A DNA stretch of 64,000 nt, taken from the NCBI GenBank assembly GCA_030435675.1, contig CM059624.1, positions 6,286,769 through 6,350,768 of the forward strand. The letters run 5' to 3'. This document shows, piece after piece, positions 46,078 through 57,002 of the stretch. Both the position numbers and the translations under genes were made by a program. The stretch is from Steinernema hermaphroditum. Lineage: Eukaryota; Nematoda; Chromadorea; Rhabditida; Steinernematidae. The first letter of the stretch is position 1, and every line of letters begins with the position of its first letter. A model generated the notes under the pieces. It was not told where the DNA came from. It worked only from the letters and a program-made list of their open reading frames with translations, and ran no database searches.

Positions 46078-46394
46078 CTAGTCGTCGATCCAAAAGTGTC
46101 GACGGCCTCGGCCTCCACGGCGGCGACCTCCTCCTCCGCGTCTTCCAGGCCTTCCAAGATCGGGAACGCTTCCACAGCGCGAGCAGCGGCAGGTTCCGCT
46201 ACAGCTCTCCTCGGTACAGTATCCTATAAAGCGCCACTTAGGAGGCTATTTCCAGGGAAGCTACCGGTGGCACAGTTCTGCACGTTGCAGGAGATGAGAC
46301 AAGCTGGACGACCACTGCAGCAGGAGATCGACTCTGCAACGACGACAAGGAGCGAAAGGAGAAGGAACGGTACCAGAAAACCTCTCATCGCCAT
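46078..46394 (-). CDS. Cys-rich secreted peptide 1 (defensin-like pattern)
   Basis: Exons 46265-46394 and 46078-46223 give 91 residues. A signal peptide (MAMRGFLVPFLLLSLLVVV) is followed by a ten-Cys core: SCCSGRPACLISCNVQNC, then ATGYCTEESCSGTCRCSRC. The intron falls at the same place as in peptide 2. The C-terminus is strongly basic (GRRGGGGRRRGGRGRRHF). C-x3-C followed later by C-x-C is the spacing of Cys-stabilised alpha-beta peptides, so an antimicrobial or other secreted defence role is possible but not shown. The start could also be the second Met at 46388. Confidence 0.7.
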
Positions 46395-46708
46395 AGACCT
46401 TGTGGGCATTAGGAAGCTGGCCTCTTTTATGTGGTCAGCCAGAGATTCTCTTATCAATTAATCAGAGTTTAGATGAGTCACACCTCTTATCACTGGCGCA
46501 CTTTAGGAAACAAAAACGGATGGATTAAAGACCTGGCAGGTTCACAGTTTGCTCTGAAAGAATAGGCCAATTTTGTTCGTTCCCCGGTGTTTTCCAGGGC
46601 CTTGCCGAATGGCTCGTTTCCCCCTGTAGGTATAAAATCGCTCGACCACCACGCCCTCTTCATTCCATTCCTTCATTTCAATCGTTTCGCTCCCCTCCAG
46701 CAAGCAAA
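46395..46708. promoter_or_regulatory. Intergenic with TATA box of GFRP gene 1
   Basis: TATAAAA at 46631-46637 lies 72 bases before the ATG of the plus-strand gene. The region is shared with the divergent Cys-rich peptide 1 gene. Confidence 0.5.
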
Positions 46709-46975
46709 ATGACTGACGCACAGGCGCCGACAACCCAGAAGGACCACTACTTGATCGTCTCGAGCTCATCGCGGAAGCTCTTCCAAGGCTCGACGACCGT
46801 CTCTCCTCCTCACGAGGCGGAACTCTTCGAACTGCTTCACATCGACGGTGACTCCATGAAGACAAATCTGTGTCCGAAGGAGGTGCTCGACCTCCTCGCC
46901 TCCCGTGGATTCCGTGTCGTCTCCGCCGTCTTCACCGCCTGGGAAGAGCACGTGTGGACCCTGGCCAGGGAGTGA
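46709..46975 (+). CDS. gfrp: GTP cyclohydrolase I feedback regulatory protein paralogue 1 (GFRP/GCHFR)
   Basis: Single-exon gene of 88 residues. The C-terminal half EVLDLLASRGFRVVSAVF... HVWTLARE matches human GFRP IVLDKLECRGFRVLSMTG... LVWCLHKE in spacing and in most hydrophobic positions. The N-terminus DHYLIVSSSSRKLF corresponds to the first strand MPYLLISTQIRME. Total length fits (human 84). GFRP is a pentamer that binds GTP cyclohydrolase I and mediates phenylalanine activation and BH4 inhibition of BH4 synthesis. AATAAA lies at about 46996. Two further paralogues lie at 49828 and 51134. Confidence 0.82.
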   Translation: MTDAQAPTTQKDHYLIVSSSSRKLFQGSTTVSPPHEAELFELLHIDGDSMKTNLCPKEVLDLLASRGFRVVSAVFTAWEEHVWTLARE

Positions 46976-47078
46976 GTGTTTATTTGTTGAGGATGAATAA
47001 AGAGGAAGCTGCTTGCTCGACGTTCTGGGGGTTATTTCAGTCATGTATTTTCCATTCAACTTTAAAAAACAATCACAG

Positions 47079-47397
47079 TCAATCTACGATTTCAAAATCG
47101 TCCACTTCTTCAAAATTTCGGTTCCTCGGCCAACGACCTCTTCCCTTCTTCTTGTCCTTCTTGTAAATGATGGAGCCCTCCTCGCAGAAGGAACATCGAC
47201 AAGTTCCTGAGCAGCCCTCCTGTGTACAGTACCCTAAAGCCGAGGATAAGATTGGTCTTGAGGCACTCTATACCGGATCGGCAGTTCTGAAGTCGGCAGG
47301 ACGTCTCGCAGGCGAAGCGACCGTAGCAACAGGAGACGGAGACGGTAGACGCAATGAGAAGAGAGAGGCAGAAGAGGACGATCCACAAGGGTCTCAT
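47079..47397 (-). CDS. Cys-rich secreted peptide 2 (defensin-like pattern)
   Basis: Exons 47274-47397 and 47079-47233 give 92 residues. Signal peptide MRPLWIVLFCLSLLIAST; core SCCYGRFACETSCRLQNC, then RSGYCTQEGCSGTCRCSFC. All ten cysteines align with peptide 1. The C-terminus is basic then acidic (KKDKKKGRGRWPRN, EEVDDFEIVD). It is convergent with GFRP gene 1. Confidence 0.72.
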
Positions 47398-47705
47398 GGC
47401 AGAGGGGGTTGCTGAAAACTACACGGAAGTCACTTTTATGGGCACCGAGTTCCGATGGGATTACCTTATCAGTGAAAAACAGCCGATCGGAAGTTCAGGT
47501 GAGTCATATCTGATCAAAAGACGTTTCCATTTTTCGATTATTTGTTACCAAAACGGTATCTTAGTCATCTCCCACTTCCTTATACCCTTTAATGGCAACC
47601 AATACATTCAAAAGGGGCCTCTTAAATATGTTCATTTACACATAACAAGAATACGGAGGTGTCACGGCACATGTATATGTACAAGACGAAATACGATATT
47701 TGCAC
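47398..47705. other. Intergenic, nothing supported
   Basis: A short stretch between the Cys-rich peptide 2 start and the glycosidase 3' end. No coding signal I can support. Confidence 0.35.
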
Positions 47706-49689
47706 TTAGGCGTGGATGGCGTTTTGTTTGGTCACGCGACGAAACCACTCAGCCGACTTCTTCGGCGTTCGCTCCCTTTCCGGGTCCTCGAAGTTCACCT
47801 ACAAGACGTGACTACTCGAAGAAGAGCGCCAAATTTACATGGTAGAGCCCGAAGGGACTCGTGTATCCGTCGGCCCACTCGAAGTTGTCCATGATGCTCC
47901 ACACGGAGTAGCCCAGGACATTGCATCCGTCCTCGTTTATCGCTGAGAACAGTTCTTTTGGGGGTCGTAAAGTAGGCCCTTACCTCTACTTATCTCCGCC
48001 AGATGGCCGGTCATGTAGAAGATCCTCGTGTCGTCCTCGAACTCCTCTCCCGGGGTGTCCATGCAGCCGTTCTCCGTTATCATCACGGGAACGTTGTCGA
48101 AACGCTCCTTCACGTACTTTAGGATCTCCCTCAGTCCCTCGGGGAAGTACTTGATCCACGAGTCCGGTTTGCCAACACTAAAACCGAGTGAATACCGTAA
48201 TACCGGCCCTCTGCACTCACTTCGGCCACTCGGAGTCGTAGAAGAAAATGCCCCCGACGTCTCTCTTCAGCTGGCTTCTTGCCTTCTTGAGCTCTCCCTT
48301 CTTGGGTTCCCTCACCATGAGCGAGTTGTAGTAGTTGATTCCGAGGAAGTCGGCCGATCCGAGCAGCTCGTCCACCTGGTGTTCGCTTAGGATGGGAAGT
48401 CTAGAAGTGACTCGGCCCTCCTTCCGCATCAGATCGTCCATCCGTTCGGTCATGGCCGCAGGATAGTCCCCTTCGGGACCGAAAATGGGCTCGGCGAACC
48501 AGCCGAACATCATCTGAAAGGCACGATCGGCCAGTTCTTCGTCGTCCTCCGTCTCGGGGACCATCCAGTTGGCGCTTAGAGAGACGCCGATCCTCCCTGA
48601 AATAAAGCGTAGCTATTTGTTTCACCTGTGCGGGGAAGACCGTTTTGGATGTCCTTGAAGGCGTCACGATAGATCTTTGACGCTCTTGAGTGGGCCAGAA
48701 GCATGTGGTACCCCACCAAGTAGGCGGTCCACTCACACTGCCCCTTCATGGCCGGAGCGTGTACGGTACCGTCATCGGCACAGTAGCCGTTCTGGATTTG
48801 CGAGTACGGCTCGTTGAGGGTTATCCAGTGTTTGACCTGAAGAGATTGCAAAGGTATAGGGGAGGCCGTAAAAGTCTTGACATCAAGGGCTCCCTTTAGG
48901 AAATTTGGACAAAAAAGGTCGTCCTGTCATCATTAACCAGTAAATAACCTTTTCTCCGTAGAGTTGGAAGCAGAGGCTCGCGTAATTCCCGAACCAGTCG
49001 ATGACCTTCTCGTTGAGCCAGCCTCCACGGTCCTGCAGCGACAGTGGAAGGTCCCAGTGGTAGAGAGTGACCATCGGGATGATGCCGTGCTCCAGAAGGG
49101 CGTCTATCAGGTGGTGGTAGTACTGTACTCCCTCCTGGTTCATCTCTTCGACGGTGCCGGTCGGGAGAATGCGCGACCAGGAGATCGAGAAACGATACTG
49201 CTGGACCTACTTGTTTCATTTCGTCTTTTTCTCGAGGAAGATAACCTACTCCCACATACTTGAGAATCGCCACGTCATTCCGAAATTTGTGGTAACTGTC
49301 GCAGGCGACGTCGGCGCTGGAGTTGTCCACGACGGCGCCGCGTTCCTTCACAAACCGGTCCCATATGGAAGGACCTCTCCCTGAATAGGCATGGGACTTT
49401 CTCTCAGGTGCTCCAGATTACCTCCTTCTCTGGTGGCGCCTTCTATTTGGAAAGCAGCCGTCGAGGCTGCCCACGTGAAGTTGGAGGGAAAGAGAAGTTC
49501 CTAAAAAGAGGTCTGACTGCCCGAAGGGGAGACAAGAAGGTACGCCGAAGGGATGGTTGATAGAGACTTTGCGGGCGACGGCCGCTCGGCGCGACATCGG
49601 AGAAGCAGAAGACGACTCACCCTGGAAGGAAAAGACGCCGAAGGGGCAAGCGACAGCAGAAGCAGAAGACCAACAGCTGAGAGAAACAT
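47706..49689 (-). CDS. Secreted glycoside hydrolase family 1 (beta-glucosidase/KLO-like)
   Basis: Nine exons (49621-49689, 49422-49500, 49250-49380, 48949-49197, 48626-48836, 48221-48596, 47984-48177, 47839-47942, 47706-47798) join in phase to 501 residues. Signal peptide: [20 protein letters not shown]. Family 1 motifs occur in order: [36 protein letters not shown] with acid/base Glu near 185, [18 protein letters not shown] with nucleophile Glu near 407, and [10 protein letters not shown]. Both catalytic glutamates are present, so it should be active, probably in the gut or outside the cell. Exon 3 to 4 joins YVG to YRFS, three residues short of the usual spacing; a different donor is possible. 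Nematode KLO proteins are the nearest known group. Confidence 0.9.
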
Positions 49690-49827
49690 GGAGGTGAGCG
49701 GAGGTGTTTACAGGTACCACTTCTTCTTTGTTTATCGATTCGGACGAAAGGACGCGCGAAAAAAAGGTGATAAGGGGAGGAGTGGGCGAAGTTGGTAGCA
49801 TCTAAGTGCTTGCTTATAAACAGTGAA

Positions 49828-50106
49828 ATGTTTACAAACAAAAACAAACGACCAACGAAAGTGACCATTGCCGTCGAGCACTTCTATAACGATTTGCTCA
49901 TTGTATGTGGAAGTGGAAAAACGGATCTCACATCGAAGCAGGTGATTGACCGCTTGTCGTCTGTGGGCTTTAAGCTTACATCGACAATAACGACGCCAGG
50001 AAACCCATCAGAATTTGTTCGGACTCAAATTAAGCAATGTCAAATTTATTCTGTTCGTGTTCATGCACGTTTAAAGAGTGAATCCTTGATTTTGTGCCAA
50101 TTGTGA
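49828..50106 (+). CDS. GFRP-like paralogue 2, divergent
   Basis: 92 residues in one open frame. LLIVCGSGKTDLTSKQVIDR then LSSVGFKLTSTITTPGN aligns with HIDGDSMKTNLCPKEVLDLL ASRGFRVVSAVF of paralogue 1, but the first strand is weak and the final HVW.L..E is replaced by an unrelated tail. It is more AT-rich than its neighbours. A TATAAA lies only ~13 bases before the ATG, so the start or promoter is doubtful. It may be decaying. Confidence 0.55.
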   Translation: MFTNKNKRPTKVTIAVEHFYNDLLIVCGSGKTDLTSKQVIDRLSSVGFKLTSTITTPGNPSEFVRTQIKQCQIYSVRVHARLKSESLILCQL

Positions 50107-51133
50107 GAAACTCCTTCTTGAGGTTTACGCTGTGGGACTAAGCGCGCATGCTCTCCTTCTCTGTTTCTAACACTCAATGCGATTTGATAGCTTAGTCATT
50201 GGAGATCAACAATTGGAAGTTTGAATAGAATTTACCAAGGTCACAAGTCACACTCTTTCATTCTTAAAACGGCTTCTAATATGTTGACCGTCGGTTTTGC
50301 CTCAAGCGTCCTTCTGTACAGACGAGATCTTTGAACCTTTCACGATTGGAAGACACCCGCTTTTCCTCGACGCCTCCACCGGAATTAGCTCGTGCCGAAG
50401 CCAAACAAAGACCGGCGACTACGGAGTGACAATGTGGTTCTTGTACATGCATATGACGTATCGCAAGGCGTAAGCCTTTGATACGAGAAATAAACTTGTA
50501 AACTCGTAAGCAAACTTGGCTGGACTATTTCGGACATCTCATGCATTTATTTGGTCTATAAAGATGCATCATGTGACAGGCACCATCACACTCTCTACTT
50601 TGATTTCGTTGTTTGTTTGTTTGAGCAGAAGACAAACAATCTCTTTTAAGAGCCTGGGTCACAAGGATGGTTTGTGAACACTGTCCCTTGGCAATAATCG
50701 AGCTGTTCCTTATCTTCCAAAAACCCCTCTTGGAGGGAAAGTACTCACGTGTACTCAAGCTTGAGTGAGAGGAGATGAAGAAGATGTTCGCCCATGGCTG
50801 CCTTGTGTATTGTTTTCGTAAATTCCACTGAGACTTAACTGCTTTTGCATCTTGTTTAAACCGGTTCGGTCACCTTGTGATCAAGAATCAAGGAAGTGCA
50901 TTTCAGGTCATGCAGGCGGTTTGTGAACTCTGACCGCCGCCGGGCATCGGCTCATCGGCACTTGCCGGGGAATGTAATCGAAGCGGCTGTGAGGAAAAAA
51001 ACGTGACGAGCGCACGTCGAACAACATGTAAACAAAGCACCAGAGTACACAAACTCACATGTCTTTCCAGAAATCACGCGCCGACGGCCTCTTAAGCGCC
51101 GCCCGGCACTTCCGCCCTCACTCGCCATCCGCG
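50107..51133. other. Intergenic, nothing supported
   Basis: About 1 kb without a recognisable gene. Short open frames here have no ATG start or no family similarity. Confidence 0.35.
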
Positions 51134-51433
51134 ATGCCCTCCGACGACACCGACCTCTTTCTGATCATCTCGAGCTCCTCGAAGAATGGCTTCAAGGGCG
51201 CCACGAAGATCCTTCAGTTGCCGGCCTGCGACGACTCCGTTGGCGACCTCCTTCACGTCCAGAAGACCGTCGGCTGCGGCCGCATGTCCATGAAGACGAG
51301 CCTCTGCGCCCGCGAAGTGATCGACTTGCTGGCCGACAACGGATTCTACGTGTACAACACCATCTACCACGTTGACCGCTGTGACTGGTTCATCCTCAAG
51401 GACGGCCAGAAGATGAAACCTTTCTGTAAATAG
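51134..51433 (+). CDS. GFRP-like paralogue 3
   Basis: 99 residues, single exon. DLFLIISSSSKNGFKGATK matches HYLIVSSSSRKLFQGSTT of paralogue 1; MSMKTSLCAREVIDLL ADNGFYV matches SMKTNLCPKEVLDLLASRGFRV, and the last strand reads RCDWFILKDG. About ten extra residues follow. The ATG at 51134 was chosen because it aligns with the other paralogue; an upstream in-frame ATG at 51059 sits beside a splice-acceptor-like CTTTCCAG. Confidence 0.72.
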   Translation: MPSDDTDLFLIISSSSKNGFKGATKILQLPACDDSVGDLLHVQKTVGCGRMSMKTSLCAREVIDLLADNGFYVYNTIYHVDRCDWFILKDGQKMKPFCK

Positions 51434-51992
51434 TCGCCCCGCTCGACACTGTACATACTGTATGCTATTCCGAAATCACTGATATCACTCTTGAAGAGTC
51501 AACCATGTATATGGCGATAAATTCTATCATCACTTAGCAGCAAGGAGGTTCGAATTCACGTGGATATGCTTTGCTCTTTCGATTCTGTGTACTTTGGTCA
51601 AGTTGAAGCTGCTCTTTATCCGTCGATCTAATAGTGTTCAAATGTCCTCAGGGCTGCCTTGTCCTCATGTATTTATTTTTAGGGGTCAAGGCATGTTAGG
51701 GAACTATGAGGAAAACGCTCTTCCGATTGCTATTTGAATCTACAGGGCGACCAAATGAATAAACAAACAACTGACCGATCTTTTGATCGACACCGATCGA
51801 CGAAGCACATAAATGACGCATTGTGGAGAGCGAAGGATGAGCACAAGCGGGAAACCAGTTCGATCTGTGATCGAAAGTGGATCTTGCTCGCTGAACTCGG
51901 ACTCCGAATTTCGACGAACTGACGTATTTTCCGCCAAACAAGGTGCATAAAACTGCAAGGAACCGTCTCTTTCTTCAGTTCGGGCTCTAAAG
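51434..51992. other. Intergenic, nothing supported
   Basis: No gene is seen between GFRP paralogue 3 and the cystatin-like array. Confidence 0.35.
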
Positions 51993-52565
51993 ATGAGTCT
52001 TTTGTTCGTTTTGCTGTTTCTGGGAATCTGTTCCGTTTGCTCTTCCCAAGAATTCGAAGGACCGATCAGAGAAATGGACGTTATGGAGTATAAACTGAGG
52101 GTATGTCCCTTACAATTTACATTTATTCTTGACTCAATGGCATTCACCATGCAAGTGTGCAATGTCCCTTATGTCCCTTACCATGATCCCAATTTCGAGG
52201 CACTTCTAGGACCTCCAGTGGATCGCTGTCCAGGAGATCAACAGACGATCGCGAGTTGACTTCAACCTCGTCCCCTTCCAGGTGATGAGGGCGACGGAAC
52301 AGAAGTCCAAGGGCGTCGTCTACAATCTGGAACTGAAGGTCGCCGAAAGCGATTGCCTCAAAAGGGTACGATTAGGGCAGTGTTTCGGTAGATGCCGGTC
52401 ACTATTTAGAAAGTGCACCATGGCCTACTGCAAGCCCGGATACGGTACGAGTGCAGGCCGAAGAGAAACGGGAAGCGATTCATCTACTACATCGAGATCT
52501 GGTATCCCGCTTGGAGGGACTACGAAAGGGTCACCATCAAAGGACTCAGATCTGTGCCGTTCTGA
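51993..52565 (+). CDS. Cystatin-like protein 1
   Basis: Exons 51993-52100, 52210-52365 and 52410-52565 give 139 residues. Signal peptide MSLLFVLLFLGICSVCSS. The conserved block DLQWIAVQEINRRS is the helix of the cystatin fold. QKSKGVVYNLELKVAESDC sits where cystatins have QxVxG and the following strand. The C-terminal exon has one more Cys and the motif YYIEIWYPAWRDYERVTIKG. QxVxG is QKSKG, so papain-type inhibition is doubtful. Exon structure (signal; helix to first Cys; C-terminal strands) is shared by the whole array. Confidence 0.7.
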
Positions 52566-53620
52566 AGATCGTTGACCAGATGGTCCTCCAAATGACGCAC
52601 CCTGATCATCGCCACTTGAGGGGCTGTAGCCATCCAAATGAGATTCGCCGACTCAAAGCCTATGAACGTGTTTATTCTGTGGCTTTCGACGTGATGCGTT
52701 TATAATAAAAAATCGAACAGTTTATCATAAAACGTTCTCTGTCGCATTATAAAAGAGCGCCGCTGTGCCTTTCACATTCGCATAAATGTCTCTTTGTGGT
52801 ATTACTCTAGCCGGACACCATCGCCTACATGATTCGCTTTCACAGAAAATACCTTTTCCAAATTTTTCTGATTCACTGAATGATTACAATCTTTGCTTTT
52901 TCCTAAAGGCCTAAAAAAGAAATTCCGAATGTGATATTTAGATCCTTCGGGCAGCGCCGGTCATGTGATTCAGTCTTCGTTCGGAAGGAAGCCATTACTC
53001 ATCATTAAATGGCTCATTTTCGCCCACTACAACGTTTCTCTGCTTAGTATCCAGTGATCGAACTTCTGAGCAGTGAGCATGCCGATCGAGTCCGAAATCT
53101 AAACGAGTCCGAGTCTTCATTTCGGACTCATCGGTATCTCTTCCTCTGAACCTTTCTCTGAATTCAGACTTTTTCTCTTTGAGTTTAGACGGCGGGCTGT
53201 GATCTTAAGTGATACCAACATTCTTCTACCGTCTTTGATGACCTTAGAGAAAGTGATCTTTCGGTCGATGTTTATAGCAGTAGGGACAGAAGAACTTTGG
53301 CAACTTCCCCTATCTTGGGGTTGCCGAAGACAGAATATCTTGGACAAGTCCGTCTCTTTTTCTATACACTGACATCTCATCCGTCTCTGTAGTATGTCTC
53401 TTCTCTAACTTAAACCACAAAATCTGTCACCAGGAAAGTTTCTATTTGCTGAGTTGAATCACTTCCTAAACGCCTCCGAATCGATGTCAAACTTCGAAAA
53501 GTTTCAAAAAACGGAGAAACTCGTTCTCTGTTTGCCGACCTTGATCGCCCGACGGCCGCCGAGCGTTTCATTGAACTGTCTTGTCCCGGTTCGGGCTTGT
53601 TCCTCAGCGTTTCCTTTCAG
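52566..53620. other. Intergenic, nothing supported
   Basis: An AATAAA near 52704 ends the preceding gene. About 900 further bases show no gene. Confidence 0.35.
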
Positions 53621-54104
53621 ATGCTCAACATGAGACTCTTCGTCTTCCTCATTCTTCCCCTTGCCGTGCTCAGTTTCAGCCTCTTCGGGAAGAAAACCAC
53701 ACCGGCGCCGAAGGACCCCCATCTCGAGGTACCTTCAAGTCACTAGCTCCATCTGCAGGTCCATCTATAGGAGCTCAAATGGATCGCCATCAAGGAGATC
53801 AACGCCAAATCAAAGGACCTTCTGAACCTGGTGCCCGTCGAGATCGTCACCGACAGACAGAACAGTTTCCGTAACACCCTGGAACTCAAAGTCGCTCAGT
53901 CCACTTGTCTCAAGCGCGTAAGCCAGGATCCTTGAGGCGTTCAGAATAAAGGAGGTCCTTTAGACGATGAACCACGAGCAGCTGAAGGAGAAGGGCTGTA
54001 AGCTGAAGAAGAAGGGCAAGCAGTTCATCTACACTCTCGAGATCTACAAGCGCGCCTGGGAGAAGTTCCAGTCGGTCACCATCAAGTCCGTCAAGGAGCT
54101 CTGA
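53621..54104 (+). CDS. Cystatin-like protein 2
   Basis: Exons 53621-53728, 53771-53917 and 53964-54104 give 131 residues. Signal peptide MLNMRLFVFLILPLAVLSFS. Helix ELKWIAIKEINAKS; then TLELKVAQSTC; C-terminal exon NHEQLKEKGCKLKKKGKQF and FQSVTIKSVKEL. QxVxG is not preserved (DRQNSFRN). The ATG directly follows CCTTTCAG. Confidence 0.7.
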
Positions 54105-54466
54105 TTTTCCTGATGTGCTGGAAATGCCTAAAGCTCTAATAATAAAGTACTTCAAATAAAAGCTGTTCTTGTATCTTCATCACTATTTCTGGTGAGGTCT
54201 ATGCGTTTTGGTCTTGACTGCTTGGATAGAATGGAAGCAGGAAGTATCGATTCAATCCGTTTGTGCACACCGTTTATCTTCTCTGGATTCTGATAAAAAC
54301 GGCGAGCGCAAAACAGAACGAGTATCGGCCGTTTGGTGATGGGCGGAAAGCGAATGGAGATCTAGAGTGAGACGGCGAATTAAAAAAAGTGCAAATTCAA
54401 GTTTCCACCTGACTCGCTTGCTGTGCACCTCTGAGAATTCGGCTTTTCGAACGCCAATCTTTTGCG
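54105..54466. other. Intergenic
   Basis: AATAAAG near 54141 is the poly(A) signal of the preceding gene. Nothing else. Confidence 0.4.
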
Positions 54467-54994
54467 ATGAACGTCGAATGTTGCGAAGGAGGCGAGATCG
54501 TGGTCACTGCCGACGGAAGAGTGGAAGTCTTCTACGATGGAGGTGTCAAAGGGGCTGGATTCCCAGTTCTAGGTGCCGTGGAGGACATACACCTCAACGA
54601 TGAGGTTCTGGAGGTGAGTGTCTATCTCTGCTCTTGTGACCTTCGATTCCAGGACCTCAAATGGAGTGCCGTCAAGGAGATCAACGCGGAATCCGGAGAT
54701 CTCCTCTACTTGGTGCCCGTCGATCTCGTCCGAGCGACGAAACAAATCGTCTCTGGCATCCTCTACAACCTGGAGATCAAAGTCGGCCAAACTGGATACC
54801 TCAAGAGGGTAGGGATGGATCCGAGCGGACTTGATGTTCTCGTTCAGATGATCGATGAAGACAAAGTGAGGCAATATGGCTGCAAACCGAAGGAGACCGG
54901 AAGACATTCCGTCTACGTGGTGGAGATCTGGGTGAGGAAGTGGGAGAACTTCCACCAGGTCACCGTAAAGGAACTCAAGGAGGTCGAGATTTGA
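54467..54994 (+). CDS. Cystatin-like protein 3, no signal peptide
   Basis: Exons 54467-54613, 54653-54808 and 54848-54994 give 149 residues. The first exon (MNVECCEGGEIVVTADGR) has no hydrophobic signal. Helix DLKWSAVKEINAES; QIVSG matches the cystatin QxVxG loop exactly, followed by ILYNLEIKV. The Cys that ends this exon in the other genes is Tyr here (QTGYLKR). A cytosolic, stefin-like location is possible, or the true first exon is missed. AATAAA is at 55058. Confidence 0.65.
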   Translation: MNVECCEGGEIVVTADGRVEVFYDGGVKGAGFPVLGAVEDIHLNDEVLEVSVYLCSCDLRFQDLKWSAVKEINAESGDLLYLVPVDLVRATKQIVSGILYNLEIKVGQTGYLKRVGMDPSGLDVLVQMIDEDKVRQYGCKPKETGRHSVYVVEIWVRKWENFHQVTVKELKEVEI

Positions 54995-56513
54995 ATTCAT
55001 TTTGTTATCTAGGCGAGAAATTTGGAACCACTTGTGACGCCATGTATTTGATTTCGAATAAAAAGTGAAGTTGGAATGTTTTTTTTTGTTTCTACCACTT
55101 ATCTTCATTTCCTCGAGGCCCACGTGGTTTTTCAAGTTTTTCAATATTGCGGACACTCATTCCATTCCAAGTCATATTTGCACTACGAAGACTGTCTTTC
55201 TACTTCTGTGATGATGCTTTGAAAGAGGCAGAGGTCATCACCAAGGCTGTGTGAGATGAAACTCGAGGCTTGTACAGCCCTGATCCTCATCTGTCGGAGC
55301 GAGAAGGCTTATATATTTATTATATTCTACTGTTAAGCCCCTCTTGTAGCCCCTAACAACAACTTTATATCTCAATAGTTCCGTGATTGCGTTTTCACGC
55401 TACAAGATCCAATGTGTCACGACACATCCGTACATGGATAGGTGAAGCTAATCAGCATGATGAACTTAGCATCACATCTTCGAATTTCATCTCCCCTGAA
55501 ACAAGTAAATAACAAGAAGAAGTGCTCAATACTCAAATCGTCTTCAAATAAAATACACCCCCAGGCACAACTAAAAATTTGTTTGATTTGAAAGTTTCCA
55601 GTTTCATCTCTCCAATTAACGGCATTACGCCGTGTAAGTAGCGATTCCAGTTGTATGCGCATCCAAGCGGCGAAGAGACTGTCTCCGATTGGAATGTAGC
55701 ACATCTAACGGAGAGATCCCATCATCGACTAGCGGTGCAGATATCGGAGTTCCAGGGCACTTTCAGCTTGGCGGCGCGGGTGGTCGGGAGACGGTGAAGA
55801 GCGTCTTGACCAGGCGGATGGAACTACGGCCCCCTGGTGTTCCAGGCCTTCTGGAAGCCGGAGCGAACAATCATTGCGCCAAAACTGTGGCCAAGAACGA
55901 TCGCTCACTCAACTCATTTCTGAGAGAGCGAGTGGACGACCGACACAAGAAGGTGCTAGAAAGACCTTGTTTGATTGCATTGCCTAAAATCGTGATCGGT
56001 TGACAACTGTGCCAGTGCTTAGTCGGAATCAAAACTGATCATAGGAAGAAAGTATCGAGGAAATGTTCCAATATTTCTGTCAGCAATGACCCTTAGGCAT
56101 GCCCAGTTCTTCATCTCGTTTCGATTTTCAAATTACTCAAAGTAGTGCAAGGCTTCGTTTAGGGATTCTAGAGCTGCTCTTAGGCTCTAGTTTTTTCAAA
56201 CTAAGGCAGATATATTTCATCGGTATTTTTCCGAAGACATCACTAGATCGGTTTGTCGATCACTGATGAGGCTCTCGATTCCTGTTCGTTCGTATCAAAA
56301 AAGCTGTGAAGAACGGTGCAGATGGAGTTATAACTCAGTACTGAAACGAGTCCAGATAAAAATGAAACATCGGCTTTGCGTGGAGCGATGTTCGCACGGA
56401 GCCGTCTGCACAAAAAAGCGAAGAATCAAGTTCTCTCGCATCCGAAGCCATCGATCACAATCGATAATTTTAAAAGCGAATTCTTCTCGGCGCTATTTTC
56501 GCGACTCGACACG
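54995..56513. other. Intergenic, 1.5 kb, nothing supported
   Basis: The largest gap in the array. No exon resembling the cystatin-like helix is seen, nor any other gene. Confidence 0.35.
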
Positions 56514-57002
56514 ATGAAGTGTTGCATACGAGGCGAAGCTGTGTCCAACCCCGGCGAAGAGGCTTTTGGGGGCTACCAGAAGTGCAACGACGGCTACGAG
56601 AGCGAGCTGAGGACCGAGGTACGTCCGGCCCTCCCTTTTAGGCTTCCCAACTTTTAGGATTTCAAATGGGCGGCGGTGAAGGAGATCAACGCGCAGTCGA
56701 GGGACCTTCTCTTCCGGGCGCCGGTGTGCACGATCAGAGAAGAGATCCTCGTGCCTGGCCTCGCCTACGTTCTTGAACTGGAACTGGTCCAGACAGACTG
56801 TCTCCAGCGGGTGAGTGCCATCGAGCGTTGAGGGATAACTCGGTTTCAGTTGGTAGACTACGAGAAGGCGCGGAAGAAGCCGTGCACGCCGAAGAAGAAC
56901 GCGCGGTGGTTCCACTACACCGTGGAGATCTGGCTGAAGGACCCGGAGAGCGTCTCCGAAATCACCATCAAACAGTTCTACGAGCTGACCAACGAACTTT
57001 GA
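56514..57002 (+). CDS. Cystatin-like protein 4, no signal peptide
   Basis: Exons 56514-56618, 56658-56810 and 56850-57002 give 136 residues. The first exon, MKCCIRGEAVSNPGEEAF, is not a signal peptide. Helix DFKWAAVKEINAQS; LAYVLELELVQTDCLQR; C-terminal WFHYTVEIWLKDPESVSEIT. The QxVxG position reads EILVPG, so the motif is lost. The third base of codons is strongly G/C. Confidence 0.65.

Noticed and set aside
50525..50758. 77-residue Cys-containing minus-strand frame
   Set aside because: It begins with TTG, not ATG, and has no signal peptide or family match.
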